DNA of 64,000 nucleotides. Origin: Streptomyces rapamycinicus NRRL 5491. GTDB taxonomy: Bacteria > Actinomycetota > Actinomycetes > Streptomycetales > Streptomycetaceae. Positions 43,361 to 51,959 of this stretch are shown one piece after another. The notes beneath the pieces are model-generated. The model was not told where the DNA came from and made no database searches. It saw only the letters and a program-made list of their open reading frames with translations. Location: the NCBI RefSeq assembly GCF_024298965.1, contig NZ_CP085193.1, positions 620,001 through 684,000 on the forward strand. The letters are read 5' to 3'. Position numbers and translations under genes: made by a program. Position 1 is the first letter of the stretch. Each line of letters starts with the position of its first letter.

Positions 43361-44733
43361 GACGCGGCCCGTTCCCGGTGCGTCTCGGTGCCGGGGTGGG
43401 CAAGGCCGAGGTGGTCGCGCAGGGTCGTGCCCTCGTACTCGGTGCGGAACACACCGCGCTCCTGCAGCAGCGGGACGACGGTGTCCGCGAAGACGTCCAG
43501 CCCGCCGGGGGTGATGTGCGGTACCAGGATGAAGCCGTCGCCGGCATCGGCCTGGACGAAGGAGTTGATGGTCTCGGCGACCGTGGCCGGGGAGCCGATG
43601 AACGACTGGCGGTTGCCGGTCTCGATGACCAGGTCACGGATGGACCACTTGTTCGCCGCCGCCAGCTCCCGCCACTCCCGGGCGACGGCCAGCGGATCGC
43701 GGTACATCCGCACCTGGGCGCGGCCGCGGGCGACGGTGTGTTCACCGGGGTCCGGATCGATGTCGGGGAGCGGGCCGTCGGGGTCGTACGCGGACAGGTC
43801 GCGGTTCCAGACGAACTCCAGGTGTTTGATCGCGGTGGCGCCGCTGACCTGCTGGCGGCGTACGTCGTGGGCCAGCTCCCGCGCCTCGGCGTCGGTGTCG
43901 CCGAGGACGAACGTGGCGGCGGGCAGGATCAGCAGCTGGTCGTGGGTGCGGCCATGACGGGCGAGGCGGCCCTTGACGTCCGTGTAGAACGCCTGCCCCT
44001 CCTCGAGGGTGCTGTACCGGCTGAAGATGGCGTCGGCGCCGGCCGCGGCGAACTCCCTGCCTTCCTCGGAGTCACCGGCCTGGAAGATCACGGGGCGGCC
44101 CTGTGGGCTGCGCGGGACGTTGAACTGCCCGGCGATGTCGAAGTGCTGTCCCTGATGGGCGAAGGCGCCGGCCCGCGCGTCGCCGAGGAAAGTGCCGGAT
44201 GCCTGGTCGGCGACGATCTCGTCACCCTGCCAGGAGTCGAACAGCTCGGTGGCGGTGGCCAGGAACTCCTTGGCCCGGGAATACCGTTCGTCCTGCGGGA
44301 GGAAGCCGCCGCGGCGGAAGTTCTCCCCGGTGAAGGCGTCCCACGAGGTGACGACGTTCCACGCGGCGCGCCCGCCCGACAGATGGTCGAGGCTGGCGAA
44401 CTGGCGGGCCACCTCGTAGGGCTCGTTGAAGGTGGAGTTGATGGTGCCGGTCAGGCCGAGGCGGTCGGTGACGGCGGCGAGCGCGGACAGGACGGTGAAG
44501 GTGTCCGGCCGCCCCACCACGTCCAAGTCGTAGATCTCCCCGCCCTGTTCGCGCAGCCGCAGCCCTTCGGCGAGGAACAGGAAGTCGAATTTGGCGCGCT
44601 CGGCGGTGCGCGCGAAGTGGGCGAACGAGCTGAACTCGATATGGCTGCCCGCCTCCGGATCACTCCACACCGTGGTGTTGTTGACGCCGGGGAAGTGGGC
44701 CGCCAGGTGGATCTGCTTGAGCGGTGTGCTCAT
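43357..44733 (-). CDS. NtaA/SnaA/DszA-type FMN-dependent monooxygenase (LLM class)
   Basis: 458 residues. Typical landmarks are HFPGVNNTTVWSDPEAGSHI, FDFLFLAEGLRLRE, FASLDHLSGGRAAWNVVTSW, RPVIFQAGDSEEGREFAAAG, and the C-terminal TEYEGTTLRDHLGLAHP. The family oxidises sulfur- or nitrogen-containing organics such as dibenzothiophene sulfone or nitrilotriacetate with FMNH2 from a separate reductase. It is about two-thirds identical by eye to the 47105-48457 paralogue in shared blocks. It lies in a minus-strand operon with the LLM gene upstream and a 42-residue ORF downstream. Confidence 0.88.
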   Translation of the reverse strand: MSTPLKQIHLAAHFPGVNNTTVWSDPEAGSHIEFSSFAHFARTAERAKFDFLFLAEGLRLREQGGEIYDLDVVGRPDTFTVLSALAAVTDRLGLTGTINSTFNEPYEVARQFASLDHLSGGRAAWNVVTSWDAFTGENFRRGGFLPQDERYSRAKEFLATATELFDSWQGDEIVADQASGTFLGDARAGAFAHQGQHFDIAGQFNVPRSPQGRPVIFQAGDSEEGREFAAAGADAIFSRYSTLEEGQAFYTDVKGRLARHGRTHDQLLILPAATFVLGDTDAEARELAHDVRRQQVSGATAIKHLEFVWNRDLSAYDPDGPLPDIDPDPGEHTVARGRAQVRMYRDPLAVAREWRELAAANKWSIRDLVIETGNRQSFIGSPATVAETINSFVQADAGDGFILVPHITPGGLDVFADTVVPLLQERGVFRTEYEGTTLRDHLGLAHPGTETHRERAAS

Positions 44734-44752
44734 GGTCGGTGGTCCCTCCGGC

Positions 44753-45970
44753 TCAGGCGGTGGCGTAGCGGTTGGCGGGGTGGGCGAGGCCCAGCAGCCC
44801 GCGCAGGGTGTCGGCCTCGTAGGACCGGCGGAAGGCGCCGCGGCGCTGGAGTTCGGGCACCACGCCGCGGGTGATCGCCGCGAGGTCGTGGCCGATCACA
44901 CCGGGGCGCAGCCGGAAGCCCGACAGTCCGGTCCGCTGCCAGGTCAGCAGCAGATCCGCGAGCTGTGCGGGGGTACCGGTGAACACCTTGGCGTCGCTGG
45001 TGTACGGGGTGTACGGATGGCCCGCGAGGGCGTCCAGGCGCTCCCGCCGGGCGGCCGCGGCACCCGGTTCGTCGTCGAGGAACACCACCAGGTCGCCGAA
45101 GACGTGCAGGGGCTCCGCCGCGCGGCCCGCCGCGGCCTGGGCGGCGCGGATCTCGGCGACGGTGGCGCGGGATTGGTCCGTGTCGTGCGGGGTGATGTAA
45201 CCGATGTCGGTGGAGCGGGCCACCAGCCGGTAGGGCACGCTCTGATGGGCCAGTGCGCTGACGACCGGCTGTCCCTGGGGTGGCCTGGGGGTGATCGAGG
45301 GGCCCTTGACGCTGAAGTGCCTGCCCTCGAAGTCGATGTAGTGCAGCTTGTCGCGGTCGATGAAGCGTCCGGTGGCGACGTCCCGGATCTCGGCGTCGTC
45401 CTCCCAGCTGTCCCAGAGGCGGCGTACCACCTCGATGTAGTCGGCGGCCTCCTCGAAGAGGTCCGCGGTCAGCTCCCGGACCGCCGGGGTGTCCAGATCC
45501 CCGGGGCCGAAGCGCGGAAGGGTGCGGCGGCCGAAGTGTTCCGCCTCGTGGCGCCGCCTGGACACCCGGATCCGCAGCCCCGCGCGGCCGGTGCTGACGT
45601 AGTCCAGGGTGGCGATCGCCTTGGAGATGTGGAACGGCTCGGTGTGGGTGGCGACGACGGTCGGCACCAGCCCGATGTGCCGGGTCAGCGGTGCGACCCG
45701 GGAGGCGATGAGCACCGCGTCCAGCCGCCCGCGCACCTGGTCGGTGCGGCCGTCGGGCTCGGTGCGGTGCGAGGACTGGAGCGAGAGCCCGTCCTCGAAG
45801 GTCACGAAGTCGAGCAGCCCGCGTTCGGCCTCGGTGACGACGTCGGTCCAGTACGCCGGGTCGAACAGCTCCCGGGGCCGGGCCTCCGGCTCGCGCCATG
45901 CGGCCGGATGCCAGCCCGCCCCGTCGAGGGCGACGGCGAGGTGCAAGGGGGTGGATGAGGAATCGGACAC
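44753..45970 (-). CDS. LLM class flavin-dependent oxidoreductase
   Basis: 405 residues from GTG 45970 with GGGAGG eight bases upstream; the frame is open to 46015. The luciferase-like barrel is seen in LDFVTFEDGLSLQ, GLVPTVVATHTEPFHISKAI, ATLDYVSTGRAGLRIRVSR and GQPVVSALAHQSVPYRLVAR. It lacks the NtaA C-terminal block except LRGLLGLAHPAN. It probably oxidises another organosulfur substrate. It follows the 46048 leader peptide by 77 bases, so it should share cysteine-responsive control, and it leads the NtaA-like gene by 19 bases. Confidence 0.87.
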   Translation of the reverse strand: MSDSSSTPLHLAVALDGAGWHPAAWREPEARPRELFDPAYWTDVVTEAERGLLDFVTFEDGLSLQSSHRTEPDGRTDQVRGRLDAVLIASRVAPLTRHIGLVPTVVATHTEPFHISKAIATLDYVSTGRAGLRIRVSRRRHEAEHFGRRTLPRFGPGDLDTPAVRELTADLFEEAADYIEVVRRLWDSWEDDAEIRDVATGRFIDRDKLHYIDFEGRHFSVKGPSITPRPPQGQPVVSALAHQSVPYRLVARSTDIGYITPHDTDQSRATVAEIRAAQAAAGRAAEPLHVFGDLVVFLDDEPGAAAARRERLDALAGHPYTPYTSDAKVFTGTPAQLADLLLTWQRTGLSGFRLRPGVIGHDLAAITRGVVPELQRRGAFRRSYEADTLRGLLGLAHPANRYATA

Positions 45971-46047
45971 GAAGGGTGCCTCCCTGGTCGGCCATGGGTG
46001 ATCACCGCGCCTCATCGGGAGGGCACGGTGTCCTCGAGGTGATCAGG

Positions 46048-46155
46048 TCAGCGGCGACAGAGCGCGCCCGCGACGCGCAGCAGGTCGATGTGGTGCCGGG
46101 AGTACAGGTGGACGCCCCGGCCCAGGGCCGGAGTCGGCGCGGGCGGGCTGGTCAT
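46048..46155 (-). CDS. Putative sulfur-regulon leader peptide upstream of the LLM operon
   Basis: 35 residues (40 if ATG 46170 is used, which follows a GGGAGG). It ends YSRHHIDLLRVAGALCRR, an almost ideal match to the actinobacterial leader consensus (RxHIDLLRVxxALC). A single Cys codon lies three codons before the stop. It sits 77 bases upstream of the first LLM monooxygenase gene of the minus-strand operon. Confidence 0.85.
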   Translation of the reverse strand: MTSPPAPTPALGRGVHLYSRHHIDLLRVAGALCRR

Positions 46156-46363
46156 CGGCCGCGACACCATCGCCTCCCGTTCCCGTTCCCGACGGGCCTT
46201 CGGGCCCTGGCTGATATCTCGGAACGCTACGTGAGGCCGGTGACCTCACGCAATCGTGAACTCGGACGGGGTCGCGGCATATTCCCCGACGTCCATGGGT
46301 AACCCGACAAAAGTGCGGGCGACCCCGCTGACGCGCTCCACCCCGACGACGGGATCGGTGGAG

Positions 46364-46516
46364 ATGTCCCGGACTGACGGCACGTGGGCACGGGCCCGTC
46401 GGCATTCGCGCCCGACGCACCCGCTCCGGCCTCGCCCCCTGACCAGGCGGCTGCACATCGACCTGCTGCGGATCTCCAGTTCCTACCGCCCAGCGGGCCT
46501 TCAGAGCACCCTCTGA
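46364..46516 (+). pseudogene. Degenerate leader peptide on the plus strand
   Basis: 50 codons that include PLTRRLHIDLLRISSSYR, the leader-peptide core, but the expected Cys is replaced by Tyr and the frame reads on seven codons past it to its stop. No plus-strand gene follows; the next genes face the other way. It looks like the control element of an operon that was lost or inverted. The rest of 46171-46547 holds no other supported gene. Confidence 0.55.
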
Positions 46517-46547
46517 TCGCCACCGTTCGGAGGGCGCGGCCATCGCC

Positions 46548-47108
46548 TCAGGGGCCCGTGGCGCATTCAGCCACGGGCCCCGTCCACCGTCCGGTACCGG
46601 GCTTCGAGCCGCCGGGGCCCCGCCACGCGCCTGGAGAGTCATGCCGGTGCCGGTTCTCGCGCTCTTCACGGGCGTACTGACGGATGAAGCCGAGCCGCTG
46701 GTAGACGCGCTGGGAGACGACGTTGTCCCAGCCGGTGTCCAGGACCAGGGCGCGCATGCCCCAGCATCGGGCGCGCCCGATGCCCTCGAGGAGAAGCGCA
46801 CCGCCGGCTCCGCGGCCACGGTGTTCGGGCAGGACGGCCAGCAGGCGCAGTTCCGCCTCGCCGGGCAGGGCGAGGCGGGCGTACGCGGTGCCGGGGCGCA
46901 GCGGACTCGCGGTGCCGATCAGTGTGCCGTTCGGTTCGTCCACGGCCACCAGCAGGTCTCCGGCGGCGGCGCGGCCGGGTGTGTCGCGCAGCAGCGCCAG
47001 CCGTTCGGGGCGGGGTGCGCTGTTGCGGCCGCGGAAGCCGTCGACGGTGACGGCCGCGACCCGTTCGTGCTCATGGGCGCGGGCGGTGCGGATGCGGATG
47101 TCGCTCAT
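46548..47108 (-). CDS. GNAT family N-acetyltransferase
   Basis: 186 residues. GNAT core: IRIRTARAHEHERVAAVTVD, AELRLLAVLPEHRGRGAGGAL with the acetyl-CoA loop RGRGAG, and ALVLDTGWDNVVSQRVYQRLGF. The ATG overlaps the stop of the upstream NtaA-like gene by 4 bases (ATGA). The last 30 residues are low complexity and overlap a terminator hairpin. It probably acetylates a product or toxic analogue handled by the sulfur operon; the substrate is unknown. Confidence 0.85.
   Translation of the reverse strand: MSDIRIRTARAHEHERVAAVTVDGFRGRNSAPRPERLALLRDTPGRAAAGDLLVAVDEPNGTLIGTASPLRPGTAYARLALPGEAELRLLAVLPEHRGRGAGGALLLEGIGRARCWGMRALVLDTGWDNVVSQRVYQRLGFIRQYAREERENRHRHDSPGAWRGPGGSKPGTGRWTGPVAECATGP
46551..46581 (-). 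terminator. Hairpin at the end of the acetyltransferase gene
   Basis: Perfect 12-base arms (46551-46562, 46570-46581) with a 7-base loop. It overlaps the last codons of the acetyltransferase on the minus strand and probably ends that operon. Confidence 0.65.
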
Positions 47109-48457
47109 CGGACCGGGGCCTGGGCGTGCCCGAGGCCGAGGTGATCGCGCAGAGTGGTGCCGTGGTACTCCGAGCGGAACACCCCGCGTTCCTGGAGTTC
47201 GGGAATCACGGTGTCGACGAACTCGTCCAGTCCGGTGGGGGTGAGGTGCCCGGAGACGATGAACCCGTCGCAGGCGTCGCTCTGCACATGGGTGTTGATC
47301 TCTTCGGCCACCTGCGCCGGTGTGCCGACGAAGGCGTGGCGGCCCGTCACCTCGATGACCAGGTCGCGGATGCTCAGCTGCTTCGCCACGGCGACCTGAC
47401 GCCAGTGGCGTGCCACCGCGAGGGGGTCGCGGTGGTGACGTGCCCGGCCGCGGGTGACACCGGCGGCGTCGGCCAGTGGTTCGACGTCGGGCAGCGGTCC
47501 GTCGGGGTCGTAGCCGGACAGGTCGCGTCCCCATACCTGTTCGAGCTGCGCGATCGCTCCCTGCGGGGAAACCTGCTGGAGGCGGATGTGGCGGGCGCGC
47601 TCGCGTGCCTCCTCCTGGGTGTCACCCAGCACGAAGGTGGCCTGGGGCAGGATCTTCAGATCTCCGGGAGCACGGCCGTACGCGGCGAGCCGGCCCTTGA
47701 CGTCGGCGTAGAAGGCCTGACCCATCGCCAGTTCGGCGTGGATGGTGTAGATCGCGTCGGCGGTCGCGGCGGCGAACTCCCGGCCGTCGCCGGAGTTTCC
47801 GGCCTGGATCAGCACCGGGTGGCGCTGGGGGCCGTGCGGCACCGTCGGACGCGCGGCGATGTCGAACTGCGGGCCCCGGTGGCGAACCTCGGCGATGGCC
47901 CCGTCCTTGACGAAGAGCCCGGCGGCGGGGTCGGCGACCACCGCGTCCGGGGTCCAGGCGTCCCACAGCTCGCGGGCGACCTCGACGAACTCCGCGGCGC
48001 GGGTGTACCGGTCGGCGTGGTCCAGGAAGCCGCCGCGGCGGAAGTTCGCGCCGGTGAAGGCGTCCGAGGAGGTGACCACGTTCCATGCGGCGCGCCCGCC
48101 GGAGAGGTGGTCAAGCGTCGCGAACTGCCGGGCGAGTTCAAAGGGTTCGTTGAACGTGGCGTTGACGGTCCCGGCCAGGCCGACGCGGTCGGTGACGGCC
48201 GCCAGCGCGCTCAGCACGGGCAGGGTGTCGGGTCTGCCGACCACGTCCAGATCGAAGATCTCCCCGCGGTGCTCGCGCAGCCGGAGCCCCTCGGCGAGGA
48301 AGAAGAAGTCGAACTTTCCGCGCTCGGCGGTCCGCGCGAGATGGCGGAAGGAGGAGAAGTCGATCTGACTGCCCGAGCGTGGATCGCTCCAGACGGTGTG
48401 GCTGTTCACCCCGGGGAAGGCCGCCCCGAGGTGTACCTGCTTGGCGGGTTCGCTCAT
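47105..48457 (-). CDS. NtaA/SnaA/DszA-type FMN-dependent monooxygenase, second paralogue
   Basis: 450 residues from ATG 48457. Matches the 43357-44733 protein block for block: AFPGVNSHTVWSDPRSGSQI, FDFFFLAEGLRLREHRGEIF, FATLDHLSGGRAAWNVVTSS, HPVLIQAGNSGDGREFAAAT, SEYHGTTLRDHLGLGHA. It therefore arose by duplication within the region and may act on a different organosulfur compound. It is coupled by ATGA to the downstream acetyltransferase. The 170 bases upstream, to the other acetyltransferase, show no leader peptide that I can support. Confidence 0.88.
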   Translation of the reverse strand: MSEPAKQVHLGAAFPGVNSHTVWSDPRSGSQIDFSSFRHLARTAERGKFDFFFLAEGLRLREHRGEIFDLDVVGRPDTLPVLSALAAVTDRVGLAGTVNATFNEPFELARQFATLDHLSGGRAAWNVVTSSDAFTGANFRRGGFLDHADRYTRAAEFVEVARELWDAWTPDAVVADPAAGLFVKDGAIAEVRHRGPQFDIAARPTVPHGPQRHPVLIQAGNSGDGREFAAATADAIYTIHAELAMGQAFYADVKGRLAAYGRAPGDLKILPQATFVLGDTQEEARERARHIRLQQVSPQGAIAQLEQVWGRDLSGYDPDGPLPDVEPLADAAGVTRGRARHHRDPLAVARHWRQVAVAKQLSIRDLVIEVTGRHAFVGTPAQVAEEINTHVQSDACDGFIVSGHLTPTGLDEFVDTVIPELQERGVFRSEYHGTTLRDHLGLGHAQAPVR

Positions 48458-48628
48458 GCCGGACTCCCGGTGATGACGAGACGGAGAGCGCGCGCGGCGG
48501 GCGCGGGCGTGGCCGTCGATGGTGAACGAGCCGGTGCCGACGAGGCCGAGGCGCGGGGTCCCGAGCCGGTGGGGGCACATCGGGCCAGGAGCCGCGGGGC
48601 GGTCAGGACGGCGGCGAGACGCCGGGGG

Positions 48629-49198
48629 TCAGGCATGGCCGCCCCGCTCCGCACGGCCGGTGGCGGGCAGCCACTTGGCGAAGCAGACGCTGTACGGGTC
48701 GCGGGAGTAGGGCGGATAGGGAGGGATGCGGTACCAGCCCTCGCGTGCGTAGAGGGCGGCGGCCTCCGGCTGCCGGACACCCGTCTGCAACATCAGCTCC
48801 GCGACGCCCCGTTCGGCCGCGGACGCCTCGACGGCGGCCAGGGCCGCCGCGGCCAGCCCCCGGCCACGGTGTCCGGCCCGGACGAAGACGCGCTTGATCT
48901 CCCACCGGTCGCCGGGCAGCGCGCGCAGTGAGGCGGTGGCGACGGGTTCGCCGGAGCCGGTGAAGGCGACCCAGGTGACGGCCATCTCGCCGGCGGTGGG
49001 CGGAGGCGGCAGATGCGGACGCGGCCCGAAGGCCGCGTAGCGGGGCTTGATCTCCGTGTCCATCAGTGCCCGCAGCTCGGCGGCGGCGGGGTCGTCCCAG
49101 CCCACGGCCGCCCATCGGACCCGGTTGGGCGAAGTGGGCGCCGGGTGGGAGGCGGGATTCCCGGTGGGGGATGCGGTCACGTGCGTCGTGTTGGTCAC
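48629..49198 (-). CDS. GNAT family N-acetyltransferase
   Basis: 189 residues from GTG 49198, with GAGGAAA six bases upstream; the frame is open to 49264. Core motifs are AVTWVAFTGSGEPVATASLR, IKRVFVRAGHRGRGLAAAAL with the acetyl-CoA loop, and LMLQTGVRQPEAAALYAREG. It precedes the second NtaA-like monooxygenase on the same strand. Two acetyltransferases flanking monooxygenases of one family suggest a matched function, perhaps detoxification of the sulfur-bearing amine. Confidence 0.85.
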   Translation of the reverse strand: MTNTTHVTASPTGNPASHPAPTSPNRVRWAAVGWDDPAAAELRALMDTEIKPRYAAFGPRPHLPPPPTAGEMAVTWVAFTGSGEPVATASLRALPGDRWEIKRVFVRAGHRGRGLAAAALAAVEASAAERGVAELMLQTGVRQPEAAALYAREGWYRIPPYPPYSRDPYSVCFAKWLPATGRAERGGHA

Positions 49199-49728
49199 GG
49201 TGGTTTCCTCATGGGAGGCGTGGGGCTCCTCGGAGCCGACGCAGACAAGTTGACGCGCCGTCATGCCTCATGGCGCACGGGAGTGCGGCCTCTTACGGGC
49301 AGACGGATCACACGCGAAGAAACAGCTGGGATAAGGCGCCCCGGCGGGCAGCCGTCAATGCCTCAACAACACTGCGCGCTCACCACTCGACCGAGGTCGA
49401 CGTGGTGGCGGGACACCAGAAGCGTGGAGGCCATGGGCGTCACCCAACACCGGCGTTCGTGTGCTGGTCAAGCGGCGACCAGCATACGGAACGGCACCCG
49501 GCGGCCGGGCACACCGCGCATCTCACCATGCGGTCCGCTGTTGACCTCGGCGGACGGCGTGTGAGCGTCCCATCCCATGTCGCGGACTCTTCTCTGCACG
49601 CGCCGCCGCACGGTCGATCACATGGTGATCACCAGCGCCGCCTGTTTCTCTCACTGACCTCATTCCCGCTCGGGGCCGGCCCGCCTCCTTCCTTCGGCGC
49701 GCCCGCCCGCGGCCACCGCTCGGTCGTC
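49199..49728 (+). other. 530-base gap with eroded control sequence
   Basis: No intact gene is visible. A plus-strand ATG at 49358 opens MPQQHCALTTRP, like the start of a sulfur leader peptide. The next codons fit the usual EVDxV core only in the following frame, as if one base changed. A bare LLM C-terminus starts at 49729, so this stretch probably held the leader and first two-thirds of a lost monooxygenase gene. Confidence 0.35.
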
Positions 49729-49980
49729 GGCACCCAGGAACGGATCGCGGACGACATCACCGGCTGGTGGTCGGCCGGTCTGGTGGACGGCTTCACCCTG
49801 CTGCCCGACGCGCTGCCCGACGGCCTGGACACCTTCGTCGACCACGTCGTGCCGATCCTGCGGAAACGCGGCGTCTTCCGCCACGGCTACACGGGCACCA
49901 CCCTCCGCGACCACCTGGGGCTCCCCGTACCGGCGTCGTCCTACGAGCCCTCCGGGCAGAAGGGGGCCACGGCCCGATGA
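49729..49980 (+). pseudogene. C-terminal fragment of an NtaA-type monooxygenase
   Basis: 84 codons: GTQERIADDITGWWSAGLVD, GFTLLPDALPDGLDTFVDHV, VPILRKRGVFRHGYTGTTLR and DHLGLPVPAS match the C-termini of both NtaA-like paralogues in this window (for example RGVFRTEYEGTTLRDHLGL). Everything N-terminal is missing and the upstream frame is nonsense. It is a third family copy, reduced to a scrap, on the opposite strand from the intact ones. Confidence 0.8.
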
Positions 49981-51071
49981 ACACCACCACGGCCCGTCGG
50001 GCCGTCTCGGTACGGGATTGTCCTCGACCGCGTACCGGAGCTGACCGCCTCCCTCCCCGCCGACACGGCGCGCCGCGAGGCCGAGCGGGAGCTGCCGTAC
50101 GGGTCCAATGTGGCACAGGCGCTCCGGCCGCACTTCGGGTTCGTCGAGAAGCTCATCAGCGACAGTGGGAAGGAGGACCGCGAGCGGTGGTTCGCGGCGG
50201 CGCTGGCGGGCGAGCTCTTCGGCAACGCCACCGGGGAGGCCACCGCCAAGCACCCCGGCGACATCCACACCGCGCTGGTGCCCGACGGCGACCGCTACCG
50301 GCTGAGCGGCACGAAGTACCACAGCACCGGCAGCCTGTTCGCCGACTGGGTGGTCATCGCCGCGAAGGACCACCTCGACCGGCGGGTCCGCGTGGTGCTC
50401 CCCCGCGGCCGCCCCGGGCTTCGGCTGATCGACGACTGGGACGGCATGGGCCAGCGCATGACGGCGAGCGGCACCACGGAGCTGGACGACGTGGCGGTGC
50501 ACCCGCACGAGGTGGTCGTGGACGAGGCCGTGGGGGTGCGCCGGACCCATCTCGGCGCGTACCACCAGCTCTTCCTCGCCGCCGTGGAGACCGGCATCGC
50601 CAAGAACGCGGTGCGCGACGCGGTAGGCTACGCCCGCGACCGGGTCCGCGCGGTCCGCCACAGCGGCGTCGACCACGCGGTCCAGGACCCGTTCGTGCAG
50701 CACACCGTGGGCGAGATGGCGGCGCTCGGGTACGGGGCCGAGGCCACCGTGGAGCGCGCGGCCGCGGCCATCGACCGCGCTCTCGCCGGCCCCACGGCGA
50801 GGACGGTGTGGCGGGCGGTGAACCGGCGCTCGCCGAGGCGGCCACCGAGGTGGCGCAGGCGCAGGTGGTGGCCGCCCAGGCGGCCCTGCGGGCGGCGGAG
50901 CGGCTGTACGACGTGGGCGGGGCCTCGGCCACCCGGCGCGAGTTCAACTTCGACCGCCACTGGCGCAACGCGCGCACCCTGGTCAGCCACAATCCGATCG
51001 CCCACAAGGCACGTGTGGTGGGCGACTACCTCCTCAACGCCGAACCCCCGCCGCTGACGGGGTTCTTCTGA
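49979..51071 (+). pseudogene. SfnB/DszC-like acyl-CoA dehydrogenase-fold monooxygenase with two frameshifts
   Basis: The gene starts at ATG 49979 (MNTTTARRAVSVR), changes frame near 50010-50022, continues IVLDRVPELTASLPADTARR, PHFGFVEKLISDSGKEDRER, LSGTKYHSTGSLFADWVVIA, VQDPFVQHTVGEMAALGYGA, then changes frame again near 50805-50825 to EPALAEAATEVAQAQVVAAQ and ends LTGFF at 51071. Intact homologues use FMNH2 to oxidise dimethylsulfone or dibenzothiophene. Each switch needs one base. Its ATG overlaps the stop of the monooxygenase scrap, showing the former operon order. Confidence 0.75.
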
Positions 51072-51102
51072 CGATGTCCAAGAGAAGGAAGACACTGAAG
51101 AC

Positions 51103-51851
51103 ATGACCACGTACCGCACCCTCGGCCGTACCGGCGTGAAGGTCAGCCCCCTGACGCTCGGCGCGATGAACTTCGGCGCCTGGGCCAACCGTGACCACGA
51201 CGACGCCGTCCAGATCATTCACCGGGCCCTCGACGCGGGCATCAACGTCATCGACACCGCCGATGTGTACTCCCAGGGCGAGAACGAGGAGATCGTCGGC
51301 AAGGCGCTGGCGGCCGGCCGCCGCAACGAGGTGTTCCTCGCGACCAAGTTCCACGGCCAGCCCGGGCGGCGGAGCGGGCGGTGCTGCCCGTCGCCGAGCG
51401 GTACGGACTGGGTGTCCTGCCGTGGAGCCCGCTGGCCGGTGGCTGGCTGTCCGGTCGCTACCGCAAGGGGGACACGGCACACCCCGTGTCCAGCCGTCTG
51501 GAGCGCCAGCCGCACCGGCACGACCCGGAGCTGGCCGCCAACAAGCGCAAGCGGGAGGCGGCGGAGCAGCTCGCCGAGCTGGCCGACGAGGCGGGCCTGT
51601 CGCTGATCCACCTGTCGCTGGCGTTCGTGCTGGAGCACCCGGCCGTCTCGACGGTGATCATCGGCCCGCGCACCCAGGAGCACCTGACGAGCCAGCTCGG
51701 CGCCGTCGACGTCCGTCTCTCGCGGGACGTGCTCGACCGGATCGACGAGATCGTGCCGCCCGGCACCACGATCAGCCCGGCCGACGAGGGCTACCAGCCG
51801 CCGTCGCTCACCGACCCGGCCGCCCGCCGCCGCCCGGCCGTGCGCGACTGA
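51103..51851 (+). pseudogene. Aldo/keto reductase with an internal deletion
   Basis: The first 84 codons are normal ([46 protein letters not shown] with the catalytic Lys). At about 51365 the sequence jumps to [20 protein letters not shown] in another frame and continues to QPPSLTDP and the stop. About 120 residues, including the catalytic His and barrel strands 4-6, are gone. The deletion changes the frame, so this cannot be a simple base-call error. The 31-base gap after the SfnB-like gene fits the same dead operon. Confidence 0.75.
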
Positions 51852-51959
51852 CGCGGACCGCCGACCAGGGCTCAGCTCAGGAGCTCAGGAGGTGACCGGA
51901 GGCGCGCGGTGCGCACGCGACCACCTCCTTGCCGACGTTCTCGGCCGTCAGCCGGTGTC

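Noticed and set aside
48454..48628. Leader peptide between the acetyltransferase and the second NtaA-like gene
   Set aside because: No LTxRxxVDLxR core or terminal Cys in any minus-strand frame of this gap.
47126..48931. 601-codon plus-strand frame
   Set aside because: Antisense shadow of the NtaA-like and acetyltransferase genes.
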